NCBI RefSeq assembly: GCF_032302195.1
Contig: NZ_CP135275.1
Span: 3,100,001 to 3,164,000, forward strand
Direction of reading: 5' to 3'
DNA: 64,000 bases
Source: Paenibacillus sp. MMS20-IR301
GTDB lineage: Bacteria > Bacillota > Bacilli > Paenibacillales > Paenibacillaceae
In this document: in pieces, positions 28,074-36,638 of the stretch
Layout of the letters: every line of letters begins with the position of its first letter
Numbering within the stretch: position 1 is the stretch's first letter
Program-made: the position numbers and the translations under genes
Notes under the pieces: model-generated
Databases searched by the model: none
Told to the model about the DNA's origin: nothing
Seen by the model: the letters and a program-made list of their open reading frames with translations, nothing else

Positions 28074-29381
28074 TCAGTTGCCTGATAAATGCGGCCACAG
28101 CACCCGTGCCCATGCCAGCAGTGTCTCATCTTCACCGAAGCTGCCGATACACTGGATGCCAAGCGGCATATTCCCGATCGTTACAGCAGGAAGGCTGATG
28201 GACGGCAGACCGGCGAAGCCCCAGACGGCAGGCATGCCGGACCAGCCTGTGTTCATCTCCTCTACTCTAGGAGCAGTCCCGCCTTGAGCGGGTGAGATCC
28301 ACAGGTCTATTCCCTCCCCGGCCATAAGATCCTTCAGTCCGGCCCGCAGCACCTGCTGCCCATTACGGTAACCGTCCAGCTCCTCCTCAGAAACTTCCTT
28401 GCCTCTCAGAATGGCATCATGGACCGGACGGCCGTAGTCCTGTGCATGCTTCCCGAACCACTGCTCATGGCCCCGGGCCAGCTCTCCTTCAATAAAGCGC
28501 AGCATTGCATTCCCATAGATGAATTCATCCTCCCAAGGCATCTGGACATTGCGGATTTCATAACCCAGCTGCTCTAGTGCAGCAATCCGGTCGAGAAAGG
28601 CCGCTTTGACTTCCGGGCTCATCAGCTCCATATATACTCCCTTGGGGATGCCAAGTACCGGTTTACGAAGGGCATCCTCAGCCCGGGCCTGCCAATCCGG
28701 TACCAGCAGGGCAGCAGCATACTCCATCCCGGGCAGATCCTGCGTGAAGAAGCCTATGGTGTCCATTGAAGGTGAGAGCAGCAGCACACCATCCAGCGGA
28801 ACCCGGCCATAGCTTGGCTTGAAGCCCACGATTCCGCAAAAGGAAGCCGGAGCAATCACCGAACGCAGTGTCTGGGTACCGACCGCCAGCGGACAGATGC
28901 CAGCAGCCACCGCTGCGGCAGATCCGGCACTGGACCCGCCGGGAGTATGGTCCGGGTTATGCGGATTCCGGGTAGCAACCGGTCCGTTATAGGCAAATTC
29001 CTCGGTCACTGTCTTCCCTGCAATGAACGCGCCCAGTGCCCGGAGCCGTTTGACGAGGCTTCCTTCCTCTCCGGTGATCAGCGCTGGCGGCAATGGCGAA
29101 CCTGCACGGGTCAGCAGGCCATCTGCATGCAGCAGATCCTTAACAGCAACAGGAACACCGAATAGTGGAGGAAGATCTTCCGCAGAACTGCAGGACTGCA
29201 GCAGCAGATTTTTGTCCCGGGCAAGACGTTCTTCCGCATCGGGTTCCGCAACAAAAGCATGAATCTGCGGCTCGACTATTCCGAGGCGCTGCCGGAAACG
29301 GTTAAGGGATTCCTCAAGCAGACCGGCGGGTTCACCCCGGCTGTTCAGCATGTCCGTCAGAGAGGCTTGTTTCAATAGCAT
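28074..29381 (-). CDS. Amidase (amidase-signature family)
   Basis: A 435-residue amidase-signature hydrolase. The catalytic Lys is in GVPVAVKDLLHADG, the cis-Ser in the GGSSAGSAAAVAAG loop, and the nucleophilic Ser in VGTQTLRSVIAPASFCG, where the usual G-T-D-T-G-G-S-I-R is altered but the Ser kept. GFKPSYGRVPLDGV follows as expected. It hydrolyses a carboxamide in the cytosol; GatA function is unlikely as there are no gatB/gatC genes nearby. The start was taken at the ATG with GGAGCTGA upstream. It converges on the GNAT-pentapeptide gene with 14 bases between the stops. Confidence 0.85.
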   Translation of the reverse strand: MLLKQASLTDMLNSRGEPAGLLEESLNRFRQRLGIVEPQIHAFVAEPDAEERLARDKNLLLQSCSSAEDLPPLFGVPVAVKDLLHADGLLTRAGSPLPPALITGEEGSLVKRLRALGAFIAGKTVTEEFAYNGPVATRNPHNPDHTPGGSSAGSAAAVAAGICPLAVGTQTLRSVIAPASFCGIVGFKPSYGRVPLDGVLLLSPSMDTIGFFTQDLPGMEYAAALLVPDWQARAEDALRKPVLGIPKGVYMELMSPEVKAAFLDRIAALEQLGYEIRNVQMPWEDEFIYGNAMLRFIEGELARGHEQWFGKHAQDYGRPVHDAILRGKEVSEEELDGYRNGQQVLRAGLKDLMAGEGIDLWISPAQGGTAPRVEEMNTGWSGMPAVWGFAGLPSISLPAVTIGNMPLGIQCIGSFGEDETLLAWARVLWPHLSGN

Positions 29382-29448
29382 AAGATCAGCTCCATGGAAG
29401 ATTATGTATAACACTTTTCTAATTACGGCTGGCAGCATAAAAAGGTGT

Positions 29449-29497
29449 CAAAAAAGTTAGAAGGCCCCCGGCAGGCGCTTCCGCACCAGGGGACCTT
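29449..29497 (-). terminator. Terminator of the LytTR-DUF3021 unit
   Basis: On the minus strand AAGGTCCCC pairs with GGGGGCCTT around a GC-rich loop, followed shortly by TTTTTT. Confidence 0.6.
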
Positions 29498-29529
29498 CAG
29501 CATCAAGCATCAGCTTCATGAGCGCAGGT

Positions 29530-29970
29530 TCATTCCTCTCCGCTTTTTTTATACTCCTCCAGCTTCTGGTTCAGCACCTTGGCTTCTCTTTTCCCGTCCA
29601 TATGCATCATGGCGTACACCATACTTTTGACCACAAGAATTACGATAACAAACGGCACCAGCACACCTTTATCCATCAGCGGACCATCAGCGAAGAACCA
29701 CAGCCAGAGGATTACAAAAACATCAGCGAGAATGAAGAAAACATAAAAGCTGATCGTTTGTACCCTTTTCTCCACCTCATGTGTATTCACCAAAGCATAC
29801 CGGAAGCAGGTAAATGCCGAAGCGCCTAAGAACAGCTGCAAGAGCAGCGAGCCGTTAACTGTCTCCTTAGCGTTCAATGCCAGTACAGCCGCCGCCAGAA
29901 CCATAAGAAATCCGCAAGCTGTTAACAGATCCTTCACGAAAAAAGAGAGATATTTACCGGTCTTGATCAT
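29530..29970 (-). CDS. DUF3021 family membrane protein
   Basis: A 146-residue protein with four predicted membrane helices (for example GFLMVLAAAVLALNA, TISFYVFFILADVFVILWLW and VLVPFVIVILVVKSMVYAMM) and a charged cytosolic C terminus (KVLNQKLEEYKKSGEE). This is the usual layout of DUF3021 proteins. Such genes are habitually paired with a LytTR DNA-binding gene, as here, with 11 bases between them. The membrane protein is thought to control or anchor the regulator by analogy with other LytTR-inhibitor pairs; this is inference. Confidence 0.82.
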   Translation of the reverse strand: MIKTGKYLSFFVKDLLTACGFLMVLAAAVLALNAKETVNGSLLLQLFLGASAFTCFRYALVNTHEVEKRVQTISFYVFFILADVFVILWLWFFADGPLMDKGVLVPFVIVILVVKSMVYAMMHMDGKREAKVLNQKLEEYKKSGEE

Positions 29971-29981
29971 CGTAAGCCCTC

Positions 29982-30419
29982 CTATAAACCTAATTTTCGC
30001 TTCAGCACAGGGACGTATTGTCTGGAGATATAGACCTTCTCACCGTTATGCAGCAGCGCCTCGTATCTTCCATAGAGCACCGGGCTGAGGGATTTGATCT
30101 GGGCGATATTCAGGATAACCGATTTGGATGCCCGGAAAAAGCCGCCGTGCCCGTAATCCGTCTCCAGCTCATACAGCTTCAGCCTCGACTCGTACACCAG
30201 CTCATGGCAATAAATGAATACCTTATGGTCGACCGCCTCGAAGTAATACACATCCCGGGGATTAATTACATGCAGCTGCGAATCAGTCATACCGATCAGC
30301 TTCCTTGTGCCTCCATTCACCGAGTAGATCAGCCTCAGCAAGGATTCATCCGGATCATTACACCTAAGAATAATTTCAGGCTCCCCGCCCTCCGGAACGT
30401 TCTCAATGGTAATCTTCAT
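29982..30419 (-). CDS. LytTR-domain DNA-binding protein
   Basis: A 145-residue transcription regulator consisting of a short N-terminal region (EPEIILRCNDPDESLLRL) and a LytTR domain. That domain runs from about residue 45, with VINPRDVYYFEAVDHKVFIY, FFRASKSVILNIAQIKSL and GEKVYISRQYVPVLKRKL. There is no receiver domain, so it is not a classical response regulator. Its control probably comes from the adjacent DUF3021 membrane protein. The ATG at 30419 was selected because AGGAGG lies nine bases upstream. Confidence 0.88.
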   Translation of the reverse strand: MKITIENVPEGGEPEIILRCNDPDESLLRLIYSVNGGTRKLIGMTDSQLHVINPRDVYYFEAVDHKVFIYCHELVYESRLKLYELETDYGHGGFFRASKSVILNIAQIKSLSPVLYGRYEALLHNGEKVYISRQYVPVLKRKLGL

Positions 30420-30560
30420 CGTCCATCGCCTCCTGCGCTTCTCCTTACATTTACAGTATATTTTTGTAGGAATCCTTATACAATGGCCTTTGCATAAGCT
30501 GCGCTGCAGCGGACCCAACTTACATTTTTGGCGGTTCAGGCTACCGCATTACATACCAAA

Positions 30561-30580
30561 GAACCCCACAACGTGGGGCC
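30561..30580 (-). terminator. Hairpin terminator after the anchored hydrolase gene
   Basis: GGCCCCAC-GTT-GTGGGGTTC on the minus strand, followed by a short TTT. Confidence 0.5.
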
Positions 30581-30619
30581 TCAGCTTCGGTATATAGAGT
30601 ATGACGGCTCCCCTGCACA

Positions 30620-31612
30620 CTATTGTGCCAGCTCTGCCCAAGTCCCGTTCAGCCACTGTGCAAACTTCGCTTTCTCCTCGAATTGCGGATAGTGGGCCGA
30701 CTGGTCGAATACCACGAACTCCTTCTGCGGCGCCTTCAGCTCCTCCAGGTACCGGCGCGCTTCGTTCACCGGGGTCATAAGGTCATATTTACCCATCACG
30801 AAATAAACGGGAATATCGATCTCCTCCACCATCTCCGTGAGGTCACTTTTGGATACTTCCGGCATTAGTATAGTCTCAGACATCATATTCCCCTTGAAAA
30901 AGCGGACGGCATCCAGCAGATTATATTCCGTGCCGAATAGCAAACCTTTGAACAGATCGGATACATCGTCAATCTGCCGGGCTGAACCGCCGTATTTCCT
31001 GATGGTGTCACGCGGGGTGATCTTCTCGCCAGCAGTAACCGGTCCTCTTAGCAGCTCCAATTGATCCGCCTCAGCATCATTGCCCGCAAGCTTCGCCTGA
31101 TCTATGACAAATTGCAGACTCTCCAGCTCACTGCTCACCCAACCAGCCATCTGGCCGATTCCAATATAGGCACTGAACTTGTCCGGTGCCTTATCCGCTG
31201 CCTGCAGCGCAATGTATGTCCCGAAGGAGTGGCCGATCAGCAGCACCTTCTCCTGGCCGAATTCCTGCTCCAGCTCATCCGTCAAGCTCAGCAGATCCTC
31301 CACCAGCACGTCCGCAGACAAATCCGAATAATCCTCCGAGAAATGATAGGATTTGCCGCTGCCCCTCTGGTCATACTGGACAACGGTGAAATTCTGCTCC
31401 AGCAGATCCTGATATTTCCGTACATATGGAGTCTCAGGCACCCCCGGCCCGCCATGCACAAAAATCACCAGCGGATTGCTCCGGTCCCGCCCGCGGATCA
31501 TCACCTCCTGCTTCGTACCATTGATAGTCACTTGCTTAAGCATGCTGACGCTGTTGCTTCCTTTAATGCCCGGAGTCCATGTCGGAAACACCAGCCCGAT
31601 TCCAATAAGCAT
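30620..31612 (-). CDS. Alpha/beta hydrolase (prolyl-aminopeptidase-like) with interrupted N-terminal anchor
   Basis: The body is an intact alpha/beta hydrolase: VIFVHGGPGVPETPYV, VVQYDQRGSGKS, IGHSFGTYIALQ with the nucleophile Ser, an acid in YFVMGKYDLMTP and FDQSAHYPQFEE with the His. This is the prolyl iminopeptidase-like group. From the ATG at 31612 the protein keeps only half of an N-terminal hydrophobic segment. In the same frame a TTG start at 31681, with GGAGG nine bases upstream, encodes KKKRTKLKTALRLLM, then a TAA at 31633-31631, then GLLLIVMLIGIGLVF. The intended protein thus had a membrane anchor or signal now broken by one nonsense codon (TTA to TAA is the simplest change). It is expressed as a shortened form, or not at all. 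Confidence 0.78.
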   Translation of the reverse strand: MLIGIGLVFPTWTPGIKGSNSVSMLKQVTINGTKQEVMIRGRDRSNPLVIFVHGGPGVPETPYVRKYQDLLEQNFTVVQYDQRGSGKSYHFSEDYSDLSADVLVEDLLSLTDELEQEFGQEKVLLIGHSFGTYIALQAADKAPDKFSAYIGIGQMAGWVSSELESLQFVIDQAKLAGNDAEADQLELLRGPVTAGEKITPRDTIRKYGGSARQIDDVSDLFKGLLFGTEYNLLDAVRFFKGNMMSETILMPEVSKSDLTEMVEEIDIPVYFVMGKYDLMTPVNEARRYLEELKAPQKEFVVFDQSAHYPQFEEKAKFAQWLNGTWAELAQ

Positions 31613-31756
31613 TACTATCAGCAGCAGGCCTTACATTAACAGCCTCAGGGCTGTCTTCAGTTTAGTCCTTTTTTTCTTCAAATCCCGAATCCTCCTTCAA
31701 CGCGAAAAAAAACCAATTTACCCACCTTATCACAAGAGAGGGTAAATCAGGTGTGA

Positions 31757-34660
31757 TTAAGTTCTCTGCGGGGCAGCCAACCCAAGCTCACTGCGGAGAT
31801 ACCTCCCGGTATAGGAGGCCTCCACTTCCGCGACCTGCTCCGGTGTTCCTTCAGCAACCACATAGCCGCCCTGGTCTCCGCCTTCCGGGCCCATATCGAT
31901 GATGTAATCAGCAGACTTGATCACATCCAGATGGTGCTCAATCACCAGAACGGAATGCCCGGAATCGACCAGTTTGTTCAGCGCCACCAGCAGCTTCTTG
32001 ATATCCTCCAGATGCAGTCCCGTAGTCGGTTCATCCAGAATATACAGGTTATGTGCGCCTTTCTTAATCTTGGCCAGTTCATATGCAAGCTTCACCCGCT
32101 GCGCCTCGCCGCCGGATAAGGTGGTTGAGCTTTGGCCGAGGGTCATATATCCCAACCCCAGTTCATTCATAGTAGCAAGCTTGTGCTTGAGATATTTATG
32201 CTCCTGGAAGAACCCGGCCGCCTCTTCTACAGTCATGTCCAGCACATCTGCTATACTTTTGCCGCAGATTTTGATATCCAGGCCTTCTTCCGAGAAGCGT
32301 CTGCCTTTGCAGACCGGGCAGAGTGTCTCTATATCGGCCATGAACTGCAGGTTCGTGACCAGAATTCCGTCACCTGCACAATACTCGCAGCGGGTACCGT
32401 TCGCATGAGTCAGGCTGAAGTCAACCGGCTGATAGCCGCGGGCATCCGCTTCAGGCTGCATGGCATACAAATCACGGATTTTATCATAGATTCCGATATA
32501 GGTCGCCGGGTTAGACTTGCTGTTGCGCCCGATAGCCGTCTGGTCAATGTTGATAAGATGATTCAGCTGGTCCGCCCCGAACAGAAAGTCATGCTCCCCT
32601 GCTACAATCCGGGCTGAGGTCTTGTCAATCCGCAGCTGCTTCGCAAGAATCCCGTGAATCAGCGAGCTTTTGCCAGAACCTGAGACGCCTGTAACACAAA
32701 TCAGTACCCCGAGCGGGATATCAAGGTCCACGTTCTTGAGGTTGTTCTCACGCGCCCCCTGGATGGACAGGAACCCATCACCAAGCTTGCGGCGCTGTGC
32801 GGGCACGGGAATGAATGCCTTTCCGGATAAATACCGGCCCGTAACCGATTCCGGTTGCCCCATCATATTGTCCACGCTTCCGCAGGCAACTACATTCCCG
32901 CCATGGATGCCCGGGCCGGGGCCGATTTCAATCACATGATCCGCGCTGCGGATTGTATCCATATCATGCTCCACTACAATCACGGTATTTCCGAGATCAC
33001 GCAGCTTCTTCATCGTACCAATGACCCGGTGGGAGTCCCGCGGATGCAGTCCGATACTCGGCTCATCCATAATATAGAGCATGCCCATCAGCTCGCTGCT
33101 GATCTGCGTGGACATTTTGATCCGCTGCATCTCACCGCCCGAAATACTGTCACTTCTCCGGCCAAGACTGATATAATGCAGTCCGATCTCAATCAGCAGC
33201 GAGATCCGGGTCTGCAGCTCACGGACAATGGTATCCGCCACCTCACCGACATTTGGGCCGAAGCTTAATGAGTTCAGGAAGCCCAGCAGTTCATGCAGTT
33301 GCATCCGGCTAAGCTGGTCAATATTCTTATTCCCTACTGTAATCTGCAGCCGCTGCCGCTTGAGTCTCGCACCGCTGCATTCCGGACAGACCTTCTCGAT
33401 CATACAATCTTTGATGAATGCCGGCTCAAAGGCTTCCGACGTCGAGGATTTGCGTATGTAATGCTTGTACCAGCTCTCCATCTCCTGGACAAAGCCGCCA
33501 AACGGCCGGTCCCGCCCGGTCATCCAGTTCTTTTTGGCGGAGAAGGGCGGCTGAAGCATCGGAACCAGCTCTCCCTTGGTCCCATAGAAAAGCAGGTCAT
33601 GAATTGAAGACGGAAGCTCATGGAAGGGTGCATCCAGACTGAAGCCGTATTTCACGGACAGGCTGTACATCAGCACTGTACGGTAACTGTCCTTGCCTGC
33701 AGGATTGAATACAGTGCTCTTCAGCGCCCCTTTGTTAATGCTTTTCTCCGGGGCTACTACTAGGAACCGGGGCTCCACCACAAAGGACATTCCGACACCG
33801 AGGCAGGTGTGGCAGGCACTGGCCGGGGTATTGAAGGAGAAATGGAACGGCTGCATATCACAGAGGAAGAAATGATGCTCCGGGCAGCCGAAATGCTCAT
33901 AGAACCCCTGCGTTATGCTCTCACCTGCCCCGCCGATAATCTCCACCTTGACCATAATATCCTCATCCAGTGACAGCATTGCCGATTCAATGGATTTGGT
34001 CAGCTGTATATAGGTTTCATCCTTTAGGGTGAACCGGTCAATAATCATCTCTATCCGGTATACCCGGCTCTCATCCGGCTCCCAGCCTTCCGCCAGCGAT
34101 AAAGGCACGCCATCAACCAGCAGATGCTTGAAGCCTTTGTCCCGCAGCTGCTGAAAGGTGTAGCTGTAATCCTCACCATAGATTTTATAGACCGGAGCGC
34201 GGAGTTCTACGACGGTCCCTTTCGGCAGCGAGGAAATATGCTCGGCAATCTGGGCAGCGGATAATTGACACAGCAGTTTGCTGCATTCCGGACAATGACC
34301 CGTACCCGCCGTAGCGAACAGCAGCCGCAGATAATCGTTGGCATCCGTAACTGTACCTACGGTGGAGCGGGGGTTATGATTGCCTTTTTTCTGCTCAATC
34401 GCGATTACCGGAGACAGCCCCCGTACAGAATCCACTTTCGCTTTCTTCAGCTGGCTGATACGGCCCTTGGCGAAATTCGAAATCGAGTCGAGAAATCTCC
34501 GCTGGCCTTCTCCATAAATGACATCAAAGGCGAGCGAGGATTTACCCGAGCCGGACACACCTGTAATCACCGTTAACTGGTCACGCGGGATCTCCACAGA
34601 TACATTCTTAAGGTTGTTCTGCCTGGCCCCGGATACTTCAATCGTTGTGCGGATGCTCAC
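31757..34660 (-). CDS. UvrA-family excinuclease ABC subunit (UvrA paralogue)
   Basis: A 967-residue double-ABC ATPase of the UvrA family. There are two Walker A motifs ([20 protein letters not shown] and [16 protein letters not shown]), two ABC signatures (SGGEMQRIK and [12 protein letters not shown]), Walker B regions ([14 protein letters not shown] and [14 protein letters not shown]) and zinc-binding cysteine clusters ([35 protein letters not shown]). There is no uvrB next to it and the sequence is divergent. It may be a UvrA2-like paralogue linked to DNA-damaging-drug tolerance rather than the housekeeping copy; this is inference. The GTG start has GGAGG eight to nine bases upstream. Confidence 0.88.
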   Translation of the reverse strand: MSIRTTIEVSGARQNNLKNVSVEIPRDQLTVITGVSGSGKSSLAFDVIYGEGQRRFLDSISNFAKGRISQLKKAKVDSVRGLSPVIAIEQKKGNHNPRSTVGTVTDANDYLRLLFATAGTGHCPECSKLLCQLSAAQIAEHISSLPKGTVVELRAPVYKIYGEDYSYTFQQLRDKGFKHLLVDGVPLSLAEGWEPDESRVYRIEMIIDRFTLKDETYIQLTKSIESAMLSLDEDIMVKVEIIGGAGESITQGFYEHFGCPEHHFFLCDMQPFHFSFNTPASACHTCLGVGMSFVVEPRFLVVAPEKSINKGALKSTVFNPAGKDSYRTVLMYSLSVKYGFSLDAPFHELPSSIHDLLFYGTKGELVPMLQPPFSAKKNWMTGRDRPFGGFVQEMESWYKHYIRKSSTSEAFEPAFIKDCMIEKVCPECSGARLKRQRLQITVGNKNIDQLSRMQLHELLGFLNSLSFGPNVGEVADTIVRELQTRISLLIEIGLHYISLGRRSDSISGGEMQRIKMSTQISSELMGMLYIMDEPSIGLHPRDSHRVIGTMKKLRDLGNTVIVVEHDMDTIRSADHVIEIGPGPGIHGGNVVACGSVDNMMGQPESVTGRYLSGKAFIPVPAQRRKLGDGFLSIQGARENNLKNVDLDIPLGVLICVTGVSGSGKSSLIHGILAKQLRIDKTSARIVAGEHDFLFGADQLNHLINIDQTAIGRNSKSNPATYIGIYDKIRDLYAMQPEADARGYQPVDFSLTHANGTRCEYCAGDGILVTNLQFMADIETLCPVCKGRRFSEEGLDIKICGKSIADVLDMTVEEAAGFFQEHKYLKHKLATMNELGLGYMTLGQSSTTLSGGEAQRVKLAYELAKIKKGAHNLYILDEPTTGLHLEDIKKLLVALNKLVDSGHSVLVIEHHLDVIKSADYIIDMGPEGGDQGGYVVAEGTPEQVAEVEASYTGRYLRSELGLAAPQRT

Positions 34661-34688
34661 TGGCTGATTCCTCCTTGTTCTTCATCTT

Positions 34689-35603
34689 TTACGGGATGTA
34701 TAAGTAGCCGATCTCTTCAACTGCCGGCCTGCTTTTGGGCGTAATACGGATCGTTTGCGATACCTTTTCAATAATCCCCTTATCCGCCAGATACTCCAGA
34801 ATATTGATTAGTAAATGAGTGTCCAGCTTAAAATGCTTCGCAAGCATCGTCATCGTTCTGATCTCACCATCAGCGAGATAATCCAACACCGGTTCCTTCA
34901 GCATATCAAGCTTCCCGTCAATAAACCGGCTAATCCCCCCGATCGCCGTGCCGATATCCTCTTGGCTCATCCGGCGGGACATTGCCTCAGAATACAGCGG
35001 GGCCATTAATTCAGGCTTCCTGTCCATTACTGTAAGAATGGATTCTCTTATTGGGGGTTCGCCTTGTGAGCTGAGCTCCATCTTGGCAATCTGATCCGCA
35101 GCCTTCAGCAGATAATACTGGGCATAGAGCAGATCCTTCCGCACAGTGAGCCATTTCCGGCTTTTATCGAACAGATCAATCAGTTCACAGGCATCCCTTA
35201 ATAAGGACAGGGCAATATCATGGCTGCCCAGCTTCTTGAACTCTTCGAAATACTCGTAAAGGCTGTCATCCGCCGAATACACGATCTGTCCCTTGGCAAA
35301 ATACGATTGAGGAATAGAGCCTCCTACCATTTTCTCAAAGCCTCTCTTAAATTCACTTCTGGCAAACAGCTGCACATTGATTGTAATCCCATCCTCAACA
35401 AGGCAGTATCCATGCTGCTGAAGCAGCTGGTCGCGGACAATAACAGCCATATCGATATCGCTCCGCTCCCACACCTGATCGTAAGCAAGGCTGCCGCAGA
35501 CAATCACGGCTATGACGTTCGGATCACCTTTTACTTTGTCCACAAAGCTCTCCGCTGCGGCTGTATAGCGGCTCTGCAGCTCAGCATGCACACTGGCTTC
35601 CAT
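34689..35603 (-). CDS. Nucleotidyltransferase-domain protein with winged-helix-like C terminus
   Basis: A 304-residue protein. The N-terminal polymerase-beta-type nucleotidyltransferase signature is VIVCGSLAYDQVWERSDIDMAV (G-S then D-x-D metal ligands). The middle is helical (ALSLLRDACELIDLF) like the kanamycin-nucleotidyltransferase C-terminal partner domain. The last 60 residues resemble a winged helix (MTMLAKHFKLDTHLLINILE followed by YLADKGIIEKV). It may nucleotidylate a small molecule or protein. It is 28 bases upstream of the UvrA paralogue in the same direction, so a two-gene operon is likely. The target is unknown. Confidence 0.78.
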   Translation of the reverse strand: MEASVHAELQSRYTAAAESFVDKVKGDPNVIAVIVCGSLAYDQVWERSDIDMAVIVRDQLLQQHGYCLVEDGITINVQLFARSEFKRGFEKMVGGSIPQSYFAKGQIVYSADDSLYEYFEEFKKLGSHDIALSLLRDACELIDLFDKSRKWLTVRKDLLYAQYYLLKAADQIAKMELSSQGEPPIRESILTVMDRKPELMAPLYSEAMSRRMSQEDIGTAIGGISRFIDGKLDMLKEPVLDYLADGEIRTMTMLAKHFKLDTHLLINILEYLADKGIIEKVSQTIRITPKSRPAVEEIGYLYIP

Positions 35604-35727
35604 AATGTTGTACCTCCACCTTCAGTGCCCGGATTAACAAGAATATGTTAAGATGTTCTCTGTGGTAAATTATACTGCAAGCGTTCTATCAAAACAGGAC
35701 AAAAATTGCTGGGGTGGATTTCTGCTC

Positions 35728-36621
35728 ATGGACCATTATTTATTGTCACTTTTAAAGCAGACTACAGCGTACATGGAAGAGCATCTGCTGGATCCGCTGA
35801 GTCTGGATGAGATCGCCGGGCAGGTGAATGTCTCCAAGTTCCATCTTTTGCGGATCTGGAAAGGAGCGACGGCAACCGGATTGATGGAGTACGTCCGCAG
35901 AAGGCGGATTGCGGTGTCCCTCGGGGATTTGCTCCACTCCAGGAACACCATCGAATTCATCTCAGCGAAATACTCCTTCGGCTCTGAACGGAGCTATAAC
36001 AGAAACTTCAAAGAGGAGTACCAGACTACTCCGGCAAAATGGCGCAGAAACCCTTCACCGGTAAGCATCTTGGACCGCTTTAATCCGGGACTGCTGAGTT
36101 ATGCGGGGGAGGGACTGGTGTTCTTCAACTCCATTCGTGTACTGCCGTCCTTTGCGATTGCCGGGCACGAATTTAGAATCCCGGTCATGGAGAATGCCAG
36201 TACAATGGAAGCCACGCAGCGGGGCATTCATTTCTTTCAGCATGAACGCACAAGAATTGTGAACCCGCAGCACAAGGATGTGTATATCGGTTTCACCTCA
36301 GTTCCAGAACCGTTCGACGGTTCCACGGTATATCAGCCCTCCCTGCTGATCAATGCCGGCAGCCTCGTCCCGCCCGAGATGAAGATCCGGCATCTGCGGC
36401 CGCATAAATATGGCGTATTCACATATATCGGCCTCCACCGTCCAGAAGAGCTCTCCGCAGCAGCCCTGCAGGAGATCTGGAGATATATTTTTGAGGTCTG
36501 GATGCCTTTAGCGGAAATCGATATCCCGGAAACCTTCAGCTTTGAATGGGTTAATTACGCCAAGTGCAGCAAAAGCTACTGTGAATGCGATTTGTATTTT
36601 CCGGTTTCAGTGCTGGGCTAA
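35728..36621 (+). CDS. AraC-family regulator with GyrI-like effector-binding domain
   Basis: A 297-residue transcription factor. The N-terminal 110 residues are a double helix-turn-helix AraC domain (SLDEIAGQVNVSKFHLLRIW, then IEFISAKYSFGSERSYNRNF and YQTTPAKWRR). Residues about 140-297 form a GyrI/Rob-type effector-binding domain (SFAIAGHEFRIP, HKYGVFTYIGLHRPEELSAA, FEWVNYAKCSKSYCECDLYFPV). This N-HTH/C-effector order is that of Rob and SoxS-like multidrug sensors. The start was set at the ATG after GGGGTGG. It is divergent from the nucleotidyltransferase-UvrA pair, a plausible target by position. Confidence 0.87.
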   Translation: MDHYLLSLLKQTTAYMEEHLLDPLSLDEIAGQVNVSKFHLLRIWKGATATGLMEYVRRRRIAVSLGDLLHSRNTIEFISAKYSFGSERSYNRNFKEEYQTTPAKWRRNPSPVSILDRFNPGLLSYAGEGLVFFNSIRVLPSFAIAGHEFRIPVMENASTMEATQRGIHFFQHERTRIVNPQHKDVYIGFTSVPEPFDGSTVYQPSLLINAGSLVPPEMKIRHLRPHKYGVFTYIGLHRPEELSAAALQEIWRYIFEVWMPLAEIDIPETFSFEWVNYAKCSKSYCECDLYFPVSVLG

Positions 36622-36638
36622 GCGGGCTGCTGATATCA

